A program made the position numbers and the translations under genes. A stretch of 64,000 nt of DNA from Tieghemiomyces parasiticus (Eukaryota > Kickxellomycota > Dimargaritomycetes > Dimargaritales > Dimargaritaceae): NCBI GenBank assembly GCA_027575765.1, contig JANBPT010000013.1:62001-126000 (forward strand), given 5' to 3'. The notes under the pieces were generated by a model that was given only the letters and a program-made list of their open reading frames with translations, was not told where the DNA came from and did not search any database. Of the stretch, positions 10,751 through 22,204 are shown piece by piece; position 1 is the first letter of the stretch, and each line of letters begins with the position of its first letter.

Positions 10751-12193
10751 CTAATCGGTGCGGGGTAGATCCTGTACTTGCTCGTCAAGCCAGGCCTGAA
10801 AGTTGGAACCGACCAGGTTATTCAGTGGGAAATCAGTGCTGGGGGACGCGTTCTGAAAGGCTTGGATCATGGCAATAGCGTTCAGGTCCAAGCCCAGGTG
10901 GCTCAGATCGGCACAGGGGTTACCAAGGGGCTGGGCGAGAGTGTTTTCCAGGGGGGCAGGGGTACCGCACGTAATGGCGCCGATTGTATTGACATCGGAG
11001 CACGTGCCCTGAGACGGAGCGACGGATGAGCTGGGCGCTCCTGGGTTGGTAGGAAACGCACCCTGGGGGATGTGGTGTGCCGGCTGTGCGGTTAGAGCTG
11101 GTCCAGAGGTCTGAAGGGGTTGTCCACCGTACCTTAGGAACAGCGGCCCAGGCAGGGGTGGCCGGCTCTCAAACGAGGTAGCCATCCCCGAATAGGCGGT
11201 CTGGGTGGGTCCACCGATGTAGGGTGTCGAAGTTGCTGGGTAGTTCAGTGGTAGGGTGCCAGGGTAGCTAGCTCGACCACCCATTGGCGTTGGAGTCGCC
11301 ATGAAGCCATTATGGCCAAAGCCCGACGGGGAGTTGCTTCCAGGCCCACCGGGGCCGGTTCTCCCGGACGACGGCAGGGAATTCGTACGGTGGGAGTCAA
11401 AGTGCGGCGGATACGGCCCAGCTCGGTTGGTCAGTCCTAGTTGGCTGGGTGATGGAGTAGCTTTCGGGATGAGACCCAGGTGTGTGGGCATACTGTTGGT
11501 CCGGGTAAGGTGGCTAAAGGTTCCTGTGGCCGTCTTAAGCAGCTTACCGCTGGGCGGCCGACTTTCCGGGGTGGGTAGCGACGTACCGGGGTGTACTGAA
11601 CCGTCGTTGAGCGTGACGGTATTGGCGGACGAGTGGGAGCGCTTGGTGGCCGGCGGCCGGGAGGGTTTCTCGCGGAATGATGTGATAGGCACAAAGTGTG
11701 ACGACGATCCGTCGGCCGTCGGTGTCGTGGTCCACGCCGGTAAATGGGAGCTCTCCTCGTCAGCACGGCTCGCTACGGTCTGGGCCACCGTGACCGGGTG
11801 AAGCGCCGGATCGTAAAACTTCTTCTCCCCTTTGACGGCCAAATCCTCTGACCCTGACCCGATGCTGACCACGCGGTACTCATTGACGACTGCTACGCAG
11901 CGACGGGAGCCAAAGGCCACTTTTCCCTCCCCTGGCTCACCCTTCCGCTTCTTACTCTCGTTGGTGGTGAACTGCTTGGTGAAATACTGTGCGATCAAGG
12001 TGTCAGGGTGGGGTTCTGAGGAGTAAAGGTGGCAGGCGTCCTTTTGATCGAAAATGAGGAGTGTCACTTTGACCCCGCATAAGACGGCGATCTCATGGGC
12101 CTTCTTGATGAGCCCTGCGCGACGCCGAGCGAAAGTGACCGTCTTTTGCCGGTCGTTCTCGATCGTGCGGATTTGGATCTTTTTGCGGCCCAT
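10751..12193 (-). CDS. MEF2-type MADS-box transcription factor (Rlm1/Smp1-like)
   Basis: Single exon of 480 residues. The MADS domain is at the extreme N-terminus (1 to about 58): MGRKKIQIRTIEND, FARRRAGLIKKAHEIAVLC, then LLIFD. The GRKKIQI start and AVLC core are MEF2-type rather than SRF/Mcm1-type. The remainder is a long, likely disordered tail rich in Pro, Gly, Ser and Thr. Yeast MEF2-type factors (Rlm1, Smp1) act downstream of MAP kinases in cell-wall and stress responses; the role here is inferred. The frame stays open 54 codons upstream, but the ATG at 12193 places the MADS box at residue 1, as in the family. R-T-I-E-N-D replaces the usual T-R-I near residue 9, which is mildly unusual. 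Confidence 0.93.
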   Translation of the reverse strand: MGRKKIQIRTIENDRQKTVTFARRRAGLIKKAHEIAVLCGVKVTLLIFDQKDACHLYSSEPHPDTLIAQYFTKQFTTNESKKRKGEPGEGKVAFGSRRCVAVVNEYRVVSIGSGSEDLAVKGEKKFYDPALHPVTVAQTVASRADEESSHLPAWTTTPTADGSSSHFVPITSFREKPSRPPATKRSHSSANTVTLNDGSVHPGTSLPTPESRPPSGKLLKTATGTFSHLTRTNSMPTHLGLIPKATPSPSQLGLTNRAGPYPPHFDSHRTNSLPSSGRTGPGGPGSNSPSGFGHNGFMATPTPMGGRASYPGTLPLNYPATSTPYIGGPTQTAYSGMATSFESRPPLPGPLFLRYGGQPLQTSGPALTAQPAHHIPQGAFPTNPGAPSSSVAPSQGTCSDVNTIGAITCGTPAPLENTLAQPLGNPCADLSHLGLDLNAIAMIQAFQNASPSTDFPLNNLVGSNFQAWLDEQVQDLPRTD

Positions 12194-13830
12194 GGTGAGG
12201 AGTTTGAAGGAGTGCAATGGCAAAGCTAGTAAGGTCAATACAGGCAGGGGCAATGATACAAAAATAGATTGGAATGGGTAATATACAGACGAACTTGAGT
12301 GATTAAAGTGTAAAATGCAGGTGAAAGAATTGTATAAGCTAAAGTAAGTAAACAATTGTTTGCAGCCCCGGGAATTATTACAGTATTTCAGTCAGATTGC
12401 ATTGGACGCTGAGGGTCTTTTAAATAGTGCCACTAGAAAGTTGGGGCCATCCTACAACTGAGGTCAACGGGTGAGCTTGTGCCCAGAGCGGCGGTACCTG
12501 TGCAGACGGAAGCCGAGGCAACGTGGTCACAATCCACCGGTTAAAGTCCTGCAAAGTGTGGGGGAGGGAGGCATGGCACATGCACCAGCATCGAAGTTTG
12601 CAGCAAGCCCCGAAGGAGAGCTGGGTGTAAAGTGTGCCTCGTTTGTGAAGCGATGGGGCGAGGGGCTGCCTACCACGTTGCAATGAAACATTTGATGGAG
12701 GGGGTTCTTGCTCTTCCTCCAGTATGGATCCAAGGGGTGAGCCAGCTACTTGACGACATTCCTAGGGTCCGGAGGGTGGGGACGGGGAAGTGCGCACGTG
12801 GGGAGTGTGACAGCCGCCCCCAGAAGCCAGGTTCAATGTTACACCAATGCCTAGTCTAGCAGGCTACCCCACAGTCAGACAAAGGCTATCATCAGGTAAG
12901 AGGGGCGTCACTGGCACATTTGTGGATGTCATTTTAGTTTTCGTCATGAAGATTCTAGTGACGATCATCGTGTGAACCGTACAACGCCCCTTTTGTTTGC
13001 AAAGCTACTATGCGGCGGCGAAAGCTTTGACACATGAACGGGCCAACGGGTTTGGCCCGATCACATCTTTCTTACATTAAAAGTCAACAAGCACAGTGGC
13101 AGAAGCATAGGGCTTGGTAATGGACCAACCGAAGCCTGGCTTCATGAAGCGAGCTATAGTGAATTTGGCACTAGAATCACCATGTACCCAACTCTTTAGG
13201 AATGAAAGGTATGGATAGCATGCTATGCAGCACCCACAGCGTCCTGGAATTCGAATTGAAGGACAATGGCGTCAGAGCCGCTAATATCGTCTTGTGCACA
13301 TATCATGTTAAACGAGACTGGTCAAGTTTCCTTCTAACTGCAGAAGTCCACCACCGTGATTCACAAGTTATCGTGACCACCTTGATGTTCCTCTCCAGGA
13401 TGAGTTGACGATGGCAACGCGACTAATTTACCGGAGACTTAGATATACTGGTCCGTAAGGTGTAGTCTCGAGTGTCGCTTAGTTGGAAAAGGTTGGCTGA
13501 CATGAGTTGCATAGATTTTCGAAACGAGTCGAGTGCAGATAATTTAGCTATCATCTAGGGACGTAGTTTGTGACGGCGATCCCTCAGTCAAATATTTATA
13601 TATTGGTGTTTTGGCTAAGTTAGGGGAGGCACCAGAGAAAAACCTGGCTGACCCACTGCTACGCTATTAGAGGGTTCCGGCCGATTGGGGTTTCTAATTG
13701 ATGCCAAGTAACCTGTTACTGCCCTTCCCTGTCGTCGCCAACTAAACCACGAATGTGCCCTTCGGCTGAGGCCAAGTTTACCCAGCCGTGAATTTAATGG
13801 CATATTACCACTCTGTTTTCCTTATTACGT
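12194..13830. other. Intergenic, 1.6 kb, no supported gene
   Basis: Upstream of the MADS gene and downstream of the coiled-coil gene. Only ORFs under 90 codons occur, with no recognisable domains and no splice pattern linking them. An AT-rich patch lies near 13590-13605. Confidence 0.6.
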
Positions 13831-14927
13831 TTAGGGATTCCAAGCTCCGGCATCGCCTGCAGCTGGTAGGTACGGTCCCTGACCCCGGTGTTCTGCGATG
13901 AGCTGATCTAGGTGGTCTAATTGATTCTCCTTTTCGGCGGCCAATGTACGGGTCTGGTGGACCCGCTTCTGGGTCTGCTGTAGGCGGCGCTTGAGGGTCT
14001 GAATCGCCTCGTGGTCCTGATCTCCTTCTGGAAAGGTCAAACGGAGCTAAGTAATCATGGTGGTAGTTCCGGGTGAAGCGGTACAGTAGGTCTGGTTAGA
14101 AAGCAGTTTGGTACAATCTACAGCGTTTGACGTGAGTTGACATTTTCTTTTTCTAGAAGCAAAGTGATGGTTTAAGTCCCGGCTATATTGATAGTACGGA
14201 ATTGATCTTGTACCTCGTTGAGCTGGTGGTGAAGAACCTGAGTTGATTCGACCAGGGCATCGTACTGAATCGAGAGTTCGTCGAGCCGTGCGTTACACTC
14301 GGGGTCGTTACTGGGGCGCGGGACGCGGAAATGCAGAGTAGCTGAATTAGGTAAAGATGATAAGGTTGACCTCCGGCCCCTGTGGTGGCCAGGTACTACG
14401 GGAAATATCGCCGCACTAGACAGCAGGGGAAGTATCAGGTTGACTTACCATAGTTCGGCAAGATCCACGGTAGATTTGAACAAATCCTCGAACTCCTCAG
14501 TGGAGAGGTTACGCTTATTACGGAACCTGGGTTAGCCGGAATATAGGGGCATGGGTCGGATGGAATAAATGAGTTAACCACCGTCCCCGGCGGCCATCAA
14601 GGAATCAGTAACGCGCGACCGGCCAATCATTTTGAAACTCTTCACGGCAGTTTTCCGACGGTTGACCACGGTAGGGTCGGCTGCCACGATATGAAAAACT
14701 CACCGTAGGGCCTCGACCCGTTTAAGAATATGCTCAAAGGTCTGCTCCATCTCTGGCGCGCTGAGCGTCGTCTCTTGGGGCAGGGGTCGCCGGAAAGTTA
14801 CGGTGTCTGACTCTGCGAGGTCGCCATTGCGGACACCCAGGCCGATGAGATTGGCAGCTGGCCGACTAAAGTCAAGGCCACCGACGGCTTGGCTCAGGGC
14901 CTGTAGTTGTTGTAGCTGGACCTCCAT
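13831..14927 (-). CDS. Coiled-coil protein of unknown function (4 exons)
   Basis: Best model: exons 14927..14704, 14526..14449, 14379..14198 and 14027..13831, giving 226 residues with all phases matching. Intron 1 (177 nt) has GTGAG, a CTAAC branch and a CCCAG acceptor. Exon 1 begins MEVQLQQLQALSQAVGG and ends LKRVEALR; exon 2 holds LSTEEFEDLFKSTVDLAEL; exons 3 and 4 are heptad-like, with TLKRRLQQTQKRVHQ near the end. I do not recognise the family. Size and coiled-coil content would suit a small structural subunit such as a kinetochore or spindle component, but that is a guess. The last donor (GTACT, 14197) is weak; a GAG/GTACAA donor with a nearby in-phase acceptor is an alternative. An upstream first exon is possible. 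Confidence 0.5.
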
Positions 14928-15490
14928 GAGGTGTCGAATAGAAATAGTGGTGCGATTCTGGCAAGCGTGTCCAGCGGCTGCCAAGGAATGTACGAGTAAG
15001 GCTCTTGAGTGGGTAATGGAGTTTAAAAACTGGCAAGTCAGGTAGTTCATAGAGTGGCGCCAAATACAGTCGGAATGTGGGTGGACTGAAGTTAGGGAGA
15101 CGATGGCTAACATTCAACCTTGGCGTTAGGGCATTAGGCAGGCCCGGCTGTTTACATTTCGTAGCATTGCGCATCCTGCGCGAGGGCCATTTGGCAATTA
15201 GTTCTGTAATTGACAACGTTCGCAGCCCAACTGCTAGTCGTATTTTAGACCACGTGACACGTTCCAAGTTGGTAAAGCTCAGGTACGACCCTAGCCATGG
15301 TGTAGAATGCAGGACAGGAAGTACCTTCATTTGGGTTGCTTTGAGGAGGAGTCAGTTTAAAAGGCGAGTTAAAAAGGAAGAACGAGAGCACAAAGTACAC
15401 AGTAGAGTAGAGTCGCATGCACGTGCAATACGGATAGCAACTTTGGCAAAGCGTATGGACATGACGACACTAATGAGAGGCCTAGACGCT
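14928..15490. other. Intergenic, 0.56 kb
   Basis: Between the coiled-coil gene and the 3' end of the proteasome gene, both on the minus strand. It must contain the coiled-coil promoter. The overlapping ORFs show no protein similarity I can name. Confidence 0.6.
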
Positions 15491-16931
15491 CTAATCGTCT
15501 TCCATCTCAGCGTTCATGGAATCCTGCAGGTTGAGTTGGCGAGGTAGCAAACGAGAGTCCACGTGGAAATAGTGATTAGTGGCCATAGTAGTCGCATCAG
15601 CTGGCAAGGACTTGGAAACCTTGTGCCGTCCCAGGTCCGCTACATCGGATCGATATCTTTCAGCAATATCCAGCCGCGACTTACCGCTGCGAAGGCCTCG
15701 GCCTCAGCCACCAGTTCTTTAGGCACCCGCTGGAAGCGTCCGTTAGTCTCAGCGCTGATCCACGTGAGCTCGAGCTCAAACTCCTTATCTTTGGCTTCGT
15801 CGTGGGCGGTGTAGATGATGCGCGTGGCTTCCTTGATGGCCTGCCGGGCGGTCATTTCCGAGAGCTTCAGCTTCTCCAGTTCGGTGCGGGCCACCGACTT
15901 GCCCTTGCCCACTGCGCAGGCGTGGTAGCCCCAGTACGTGCCCGAGGGCTCCACCATGTAGAGCTGCGGCCCGTCAGCGTCCACCATGCCAACCAGTGTA
16001 CTGCAACCGAACGGACGAACGCTGGAGTAGGACGTGTAGGCCTGCACGTAGAGGCCCAGACGCTCAGCCATGATCTGAGGACGGTGCGACCGCAGAGTGG
16101 ATGCAAAGGGGTGAATTATATATGAGCCTCACTACTAAACCAGCCGAATGAAGGGTAGGTACATGTCAACAACGGGCAAAGAATCAAGCATTTTACTTAC
16201 CTTGCCCGGGATGGGCACACCATACACGTCACGATAGCTACGGGCCTCGTCACGGGCCCGCTTCACCAGGTGCCGTGTGTCAGCCAACAAGCCGGAGGTG
16301 GCGATACCGACGTGGAGGTCAGCGCCCTGAATGCGTAGGTTGGATCCGGGGACTAGCATCTTCGATTGGGCCAGCTTCTCGACAGCCAGAATAACGCCAT
16401 CTTTCACCTTCAGGCCGATGGCAGTGCTGTTGAGGAGAGGTCGAATGGGAGTGGGAAAGGGGGATCAGGATGGACGTGGATGAGTGGTCTATAGGGATGT
16501 GGCCACGATAATGAACCCTAACCGTTTCCTGCGTTAATTAAGCGGCCGGTCGGTGTGTCGATGACCTACCCACTGTTGTCAACGGCCTTGGAGGCATACT
16601 CGACCTGGAAGAGCCGCCCGTCGGGGGAGTAAGTGCTGACGGAGAGGTCATACTACAGGGTGGGGGAACAGGAATCAAGGGTAAGGCAGGAAGGGTTTAG
16701 ACCAAGCAACGGAATCGAGCCAAAGAGGGCAGAGTGCCGGTTAAGTCGTTCGTTCGCATTGCGAGGTAGGCGAGGCTAGCGGGGGAACGCCGCCCACTCC
16801 AATTGCCGGGTGATAGGGGAGAGCTGCTTCATGGTAGAGCCAACGGTTCAATCTGGGACTCGCAAGTGTATCGCCAAGCCGCTAGATGGCCCGCAGGTCG
16901 TCGGACTTACGCCAGTGCCAATGGACGTCAT
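15491..16931 (-). CDS. PRE10: 20S proteasome subunit alpha-7 (PSMA3/Pre10)
   Basis: Five exons: 16931..16911, 16652..16570, 16426..16201, 16074..15685 and 15523..15491; 753 nt, 250 residues. Exon 1 is a 21-nt microexon coding only MTSIGTG. Exon 2 has the alpha-subunit signature YDLSVSTYSPDGRLFQVEYA. Later exons give RARDEARSYRD, SSVRPFGCS, MVEPSGTYWGY and AHDEAKDKEFELEL, which match PSMA3/Pre10 rather than other alpha subunits. The last exon supplies the acidic tail DSMNAEMEDD, as expected for alpha-7. The subunit sits in the outer alpha ring and helps gate the proteasome; it is not proteolytic. All introns have GTAAG- or GTAGG-type donors. Confidence 0.95.
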
Positions 16932-17411
16932 GGTTGAGGGATAGAAAGAGGAGAGGATGCACGTCGCAAGTTAGGGAGATGGGGGATCACGGTAAATGGA
17001 AGGGAGATGTGAATGCTGAATAGGCCAGGGTTGAATGCGGATGGGTTAACGGCGAACAGTGGTGCATCTGTTAACTTCGGATGTGTACGCTCCCGCAGTC
17101 CCCTTCTCCACACCTGCCACCAGCTCACAATGAACCCACGCCTAATAGGGCAGGCCGCTAGCCTTAGGTCGAAAATCTCGCCACGTAGGCCGGTTCGATG
17201 CCCCGCTGCTCTACGCGGTGATTCTAACCAGAGCCTTGGAATGCTGCGTTGGCCTACGCTGGACAGCATAGGCATGCTTTCAGCCAGCCAGAGGCTTCAA
17301 GTTGCAGGCTTACGGGGTCTGGTAGGCGTACCCGCCCAACTTGTAAATTTATTGCGAGATTATGATACATAGGGCAACAACCAAAAAAAAGACGAGGTTC
17401 AGCCAAGTGGA
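16932..17411. other. Intergenic, 0.48 kb
   Basis: Promoter side of PRE10 and 3' side of YJU2, both on the minus strand. No independent gene is supported. I looked for the ascomycete proteasome element GGTGGCAAA and did not find it. Confidence 0.6.
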
Positions 17412-18371
17412 TTATGGGTTGGAGTCGTCGTTGGCTTCGTCCGAACTGTAGCCACCCAGTAGGTCACCGAGGCCCTCTACCGGTGCGCTCGTGGGCGCAG
17501 GACGGGTAACCTTGGGTACTGGGACGGCCAGCGAGTTCAAGGCGGCCGCGGCCTTGGGCTTGATAGTAACGCCGAGCAGGGCGGCTGCCGGGGCGGGTTT
17601 AGCCGCCGTAGTTCTCGCTGCGGGACCCAGTAGTCGCTCCTTGGCCCGGCGGAGGTGGGCAGTGGGATCGTCATCTTCTTCCTTCACAGCTTCGGCGGCG
17701 GGCCGTTTGCCAGTGATCGGCGCGGCCATGGTGGTCCCACGAGACCGGAACAGCGCCTTGACCATAGCCTCCTCTTCCTCAGTAAATTCCGGGCCCTCGG
17801 CGGCCTTGGCGTCTTCCTCAGCGCGGCGCTTATCCTCCGCCAATTTGTCAAGCAGCTGGTCGTTCCCGATACGTTCGGCCCGGGCATTACGGGTCCGCAG
17901 CTCGTCCAGTGCGTCGATCATTTCCATCTCGCGCTTTGACTCGGCCGTCCGGTTCTCCAAGGCCTTCATGGGGTCAAGCTCCTCCTCCGCGGCCTCTTTG
18001 GCTTGTCGCCGCTCCTCAGGGGTCTGGGTGGTGGCTTTAGCACCCTCAAAGTTCCGCTTAGCCCCGTGCTCTGCCACATAGTCGAGGTTTTCCGGGTCAG
18101 TCTTAAAAGTGATCTCTGCCGCGCATCGCGGACAGCGAATGTAGAAGCGAAAGATCTGGATGGACAGGTATTTTTCGCCGTGGACGGTCTCCTTGCGAGC
18201 GTTGAACTTCTTGTGGGCGGCAATGTACTCCCCGCAGGTGTTGCAGCGCATGGAGAACGGGGCCATGAGACGCACCTTATGCTGTTCCACCTTGGGCTTC
18301 TTGGACCGCGGGACCTTGGACGGGTCAAAGTCCGGCGGGAAGTACTTGTTGAGGACCTTGCGTTCGGACAT
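17412..18371 (-). CDS. YJU2: Splicing factor Yju2/CCDC94
   Basis: Single exon of 319 residues. Starts [19 protein letters not shown], the Yju2 N-terminus. A zinc site is visible as C43xxC46 and C80xxC83, between the blocks [10 protein letters not shown] and [13 protein letters not shown]. The C-terminal half is Lys/Glu-rich and helical, then Ala/Pro-rich, ending in a GYSSDE acidic tail. Yju2 joins the activated spliceosome and promotes branching (first catalytic step) after Prp2 acts, in the nucleus. The reading frame extends 73 codons upstream, but the ATG at 18371 matches the conserved start, so the extension is treated as leader. Confidence 0.95.
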   Translation of the reverse strand: MSERKVLNKYFPPDFDPSKVPRSKKPKVEQHKVRLMAPFSMRCNTCGEYIAAHKKFNARKETVHGEKYLSIQIFRFYIRCPRCAAEITFKTDPENLDYVAEHGAKRNFEGAKATTQTPEERRQAKEAAEEELDPMKALENRTAESKREMEMIDALDELRTRNARAERIGNDQLLDKLAEDKRRAEEDAKAAEGPEFTEEEEAMVKALFRSRGTTMAAPITGKRPAAEAVKEEDDDPTAHLRRAKERLLGPAARTTAAKPAPAAALLGVTIKPKAAAALNSLAVPVPKVTRPAPTSAPVEGLGDLLGGYSSDEANDDSNP

Positions 18372-18950
18372 GGCGGACGAGAAAAGTGAAATGCGGGTGC
18401 TACAAGGATAGCTAAGGAAAGGACATTGGTAAAAAAAAAGCCCCCTGCGCAACGGATGAGTGTGGGTCAAAAGACAGGTCCGTGCTTCAATGTAAACGGT
18501 CCGCATGTGGTGTCGCCAAAGGTGGTCTGCTTCGTGCAATACGTCAGGAGAGGGAAGGCATTTCGGACCGCGTGGCCGCCCAGGCTTCAACTATCTTCGA
18601 CTGGTTCTAAACAGTCCTACAACCCGTGTGTGGGCGGGCAAGCTGGGCCACCTCAACACTTCTTTATTTCTCCGAATTGGTTGGTCCGTGTTGGTGTTAT
18701 GGACCTAGGATGGACCTGGCTGCTAACCGTCTAACCCTCCTCGACTTCCAACCTACTATCTCACAACAGTCGAGTCCTCAGCCCTTGTCTCGCCGCAGCG
18801 GTCCTGTATTCTATATGAACATTGTGTGATTTCTCCTGCCCACTGTCCATCGCTACGTTCCTCGGCTGCTGTCTCGCGCCACTCTTACTATTCCTTTTGT
18901 CGACACAATCAGTGACATTCTCCTCCTACCCACACATCAAAGTCACCACA
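18372..18950. other. Divergent promoter region
   Basis: Lies between the starts of YJU2 (-) and the 117-residue gene (+). It is C/T-rich on the + strand toward 18950. No further gene is supported. Confidence 0.55.
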
Positions 18951-19515
18951 ATGGAATGCGAATGGCTTCGCAACTTGCCTATCCACTCGACGGGTTCCGC
19001 ATTTGGGCGGGACCTGGTCGAGTCGGTGGCTGCACCCGACCAAGGCTCCTTGCAAGCCAAGTTTCGCCGTATCGTCCAGACCGGTGACCAGCCAAGGCCT
19101 TATCGCAGTAAGTTGAGCGATACGTAGCCATCAGACCTGTATTGCCTGCGGTATAATCCAGTATCCATGTCCTTGCTGGCAGCATCATTAACCTCTTTAT
19201 TCCCGGTGTCTTCACTGTCCGCTTTTGCACCACCTAGCCATCCAAACCGATCACATCTGTCTCCTGGAGATGGCACTGAGCAAGCGCACCATAGCCAATG
19301 AGAAGGTAAGTTACGTAGAGGTAACTCCTGATTCCTCGTGACTAACCCGACAAACGGCGCGTTCGGCGTCCCCAACCCACGGGGAGACTAATGCACCGTT
19401 TAATGACGACCGCATTGACGCCTTTATCCACCAGCGCTACGCCGACGACGATGACCGAGTCCCGACAGGCCCCAGCCGGCGAAACGTACAAAAGAAGCTG
19501 CGGACAGGCCCGTAG
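18951..19515 (+). CDS. Small spliced protein of unknown function (117 aa)
   Basis: Three exons: 18951..19107, 19238..19305 and 19387..19515; 354 nt with consistent phases (1, then 0). Donors are GTAAGT and GTAAG; intron 2 carries GACTAAC. The protein starts MECEWLRNLPIHSTGS, has a helical middle (HICLLEMALSKRTIANEK) and an acidic DDRIDAF...DDDDR patch before a basic tail (SRRNVQKKLRTGP). I do not recognise the family. The consistent splice signals and codon use support a real gene. It shares a divergent promoter region with YJU2 and its stop lies 92 bases from the AP-3 mu stop. Confidence 0.55.
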
Positions 19516-19607
19516 CTCAGCACCAAGAGGCTTTAACCGTTGGAACAATACCAATGACAACCCAGGACTAAGTGGTTCATAGATGGACTAGGCTTCGGTG
19601 TGGTGGA

Positions 19608-21608
19608 TTAGCACCGCAGCTGGTACTTCCCGGATATCGTCTTGGACTTGACACCCTGTATGAAAAACATGGAATATAAATCGTTATCATCAAGTATGCA
19701 GTATAGTGTCATAGCAATAGGGCAGCGGGTTGGGTATTTTGATTAGCAAGGGTAACCTAAAGGGCCTTTACAGGGGGTCGCAGCACCAAAGCCATGTGCT
19801 GCAGGAGGGGTATTACTGGACTTACTTTGTAATACTGGTAGTGCTCACCGGATAGCCGCAGCCCGCGGATCTTGAGGCCGGAGATGGCGAATGAGCCAAT
19901 TTCAAACTCGGCGGTCAGCACTACGGTGGGGCGGGCGGAGGCTCTGGTGAAAGGATCATGAAATCAAAGAGCCAAGAAAGGTCGAGGGCGTTTAGAGTCC
20001 CGAAAAAAGGAGGGGAAAAACAGTGACGCGTATTGAATGGGCGGATTGTCCACGACTCTCCATCTTTGTAGGCCGTCCTATCAGAGCGGTGTCGGTACTT
20101 ACTTGGTCGTAAAGCTCACGTCCAGGTGCAATGTGGACGAAGTCTTCTCGATCTTGGGGTGCCTCCACCGCACGGTCTGGGTAAGAAAGATTGGAGGGGG
20201 GGGGTGGATTGTTACGGGGTGAGTCAAGTGGCTAGCAATAGGGTATCCGACCACTTCCAGTGCCGACATGGTACTTACCTTGGCACGGGGATCGATGGAG
20301 GTGGTACCGTGTTCGGCCTTGGTGGTAATGTTGGCGGCCGCGTCGGATAATGCGACAATGATGACCACGTTTTCCAGGGGCCGGGCAAAGGTCTGACCGA
20401 TCCCGACGCTGATTGCCACACGGTACTGGGAGTCGTCATTGGTGAGGGCGGCGCGCATCACTAGTGGGGGCTGGTAACTCTGGGCCTGACTGACCCGGTA
20501 CGTTAGCAATTTGAAGGGGCCGTCGGGTGGGATGAACGACAGGGTACGGTCGGCCTCGAATTGTCGCAGGCGCACGCACGGGTGGAAACTCGCGTCGTCT
20601 AGGAGCGACGGGTTGGCGAAAGTCAAGGTTAGGTCTGGCATACCGGACATGAGACAGGTGCCGGTAACCCGACCAGTAATGTCCAGTGAAGTGACCTGGC
20701 CGGTGTTCTCCAGTACAGCGTCCACCTCCTCCGTAATGTCGACATAGAGCTCGTTATTCTTGTGCCGGATTCCACTCTTCCGCCAGGGTACCAGTGAGTC
20801 GCCGCCTGCCCCGGCCCCGCGATCCCCTAGGGTCGAACTGCCCGTCACTGTCTGCATCACTTTAGTCACCAGGTTGGGCACGGGTACCTGGTCCCGCAGG
20901 ACAGCCAAGTCCGTGGTGAGCGGGTAGCCGTAGTCGAGCATTTCCTCCAGTACCCGGGTGACTGTCAAAAAGTTCTCCTTGATGGTATACTCGGTCACCC
21001 GGCCAAAGTATTCAAGCAAGGCCTGGTAGAACCGTTCCAGAAACTCGAGGACCAGGAACGGAGATACTGTACGAAGGATAGGGTATGGGTCGTGTGGTCA
21101 ACGTTAGGGATAAGGTGAACGATCCGCCAGCGTTAGTGGTGCAAGGTGGGGTGAGGGAGTAGCGTTAAGCAAGCGGATCCGGTCTCGCCTCGTTCAATGT
21201 TGCCTACCTTCGCTGGCCACCAGACATAGGAAGACAATGTCGTCCCGTTTGATGTGGATACCCACGAAACGGCTACTGAGCTCAACGATGGGCCTCAGGT
21301 CGCCCGTGGATGTCTCGAGTAAAGTCTTGATAAACTGGTTGACCACCGTCGTGCCGTGGCTTGATCGCCACTGCTTTTCAATTATGGTCCGCCTGGGAGT
21401 ATAGAGGCAAGAGGGAAGTAAAGGATACACGATACAGCCACGGTCAGTTATCTGCCAGCTGCTTATTCGACATGCGGGTCACTGCTGGTTACCTCCTCCT
21501 CCAGCGGAGGGGGGAGGCAAGCCATCGGCCGCATCTTAACTGACTGCTAGGTAAACCGTTACCTGTCACCTACCCGTGGTCATCGATGAGGTAGATGCTG
21601 TCAATCAT
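19608..21608 (-). CDS. APM3: AP-3 complex subunit mu
   Basis: Six exons: 21608..21574, 21392..21208, 21066..20279, 20176..20103, 19943..19826 and 19655..19608; 1248 nt, 415 residues. The N-terminal longin-like part begins MIDSIYLIDDHG. The mu-homology domain has VPWRKSGIRHKNNELYVD, LSGMPDLTLTFANP, LLDDASFHPCVR and LSFIPPDGPFKLLTYRV, matching AP-3 mu rather than AP-1 or AP-2. The last exons give FAISGLKIRGLRLSGEHYQ and GVKSKTISGKYQLRC, the conserved closing strands. AP-3 sorts cargo from Golgi or endosomes to the vacuole or lysosome; mu binds the tyrosine-based sorting signal. Introns are 102-181 nt. Confidence 0.93.
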
Positions 21609-22204
21609 GGCAAATGCGAGGCACCTCAGCGACTGGCGGGACGTGGTGGAAGGTTAGGATGCCCTGGAGACGGAGAAAGAGTGATTGGTTTGGAGATTCG
21701 GGAGGCGATGGTATACGGTGCAAGTGTTGGAAATGAGGTACAAGAGGGCCGACTGGTTTGTACTACAGGCAGTCCCACCCCTGACTTGGACCCCGGCTAG
21801 TACTGGTCCCTTGGCCACTTCCATAAACTCCTGGTCTGGCTTAGCAGCCAATTTACTACGGCGAGCTCATAGCTAGCTTGGCGTTTACCTTTCCCGAGGC
21901 GCTGGAATTACCGCCTAGGTCAAATTAATACCCTGTGTTGCGCCATGCTAGCCCCTTTTTTGCCAGGGCCAGGCCTTCGGTCGGGGCCCGGCCTCTCGGG
22001 CATAACCATCGGCACGGTTAGACCGCCAACGTCACCGCCATTGGGTTAGTACCACGAGGGATATACATGCCAAAATTTATGATAAATCTATAGACGCACT
22101 GGGCGTCTCCAAATATGAGAAGGGGGATTCCTGCACCAGGGCGCGGGTGAAGCGGAACGTTGACATATACATACGAACCAAGCAGGTGAAAGCAATAGCA
22201 CAAG
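21609..22204. other. Intergenic, 0.6 kb
   Basis: Promoter of APM3 and 3' side of the transporter gene, both minus strand. A GC-rich imperfect inverted repeat lies near 21966-22000. No gene is supported. Confidence 0.55.

Noticed and set aside
12194..12355. 54-codon extension before the MADS box
   Set aside because: MADS proteins of this type start with the MGRKK block; the upstream part is A/T-rich leader sequence.
14530..14682. Basic open frame in intron 1 of the coiled-coil gene as an exon
   Set aside because: No GT/AG pair joins it to both flanking exons in phase, while skipping it gives a clean junction with a CTAAC branch. Kept only as a possible alternative exon.
18372..18590. 73-codon extension before Yju2
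   Set aside because: The conserved Yju2 start is at 18371; the extension has leader-like composition and no family match.
21949..22000. GC-rich inverted repeat as a terminator or RNA gene
   Set aside because: Stems are short and imperfect, and this is a eukaryotic spacer; no supporting motif.
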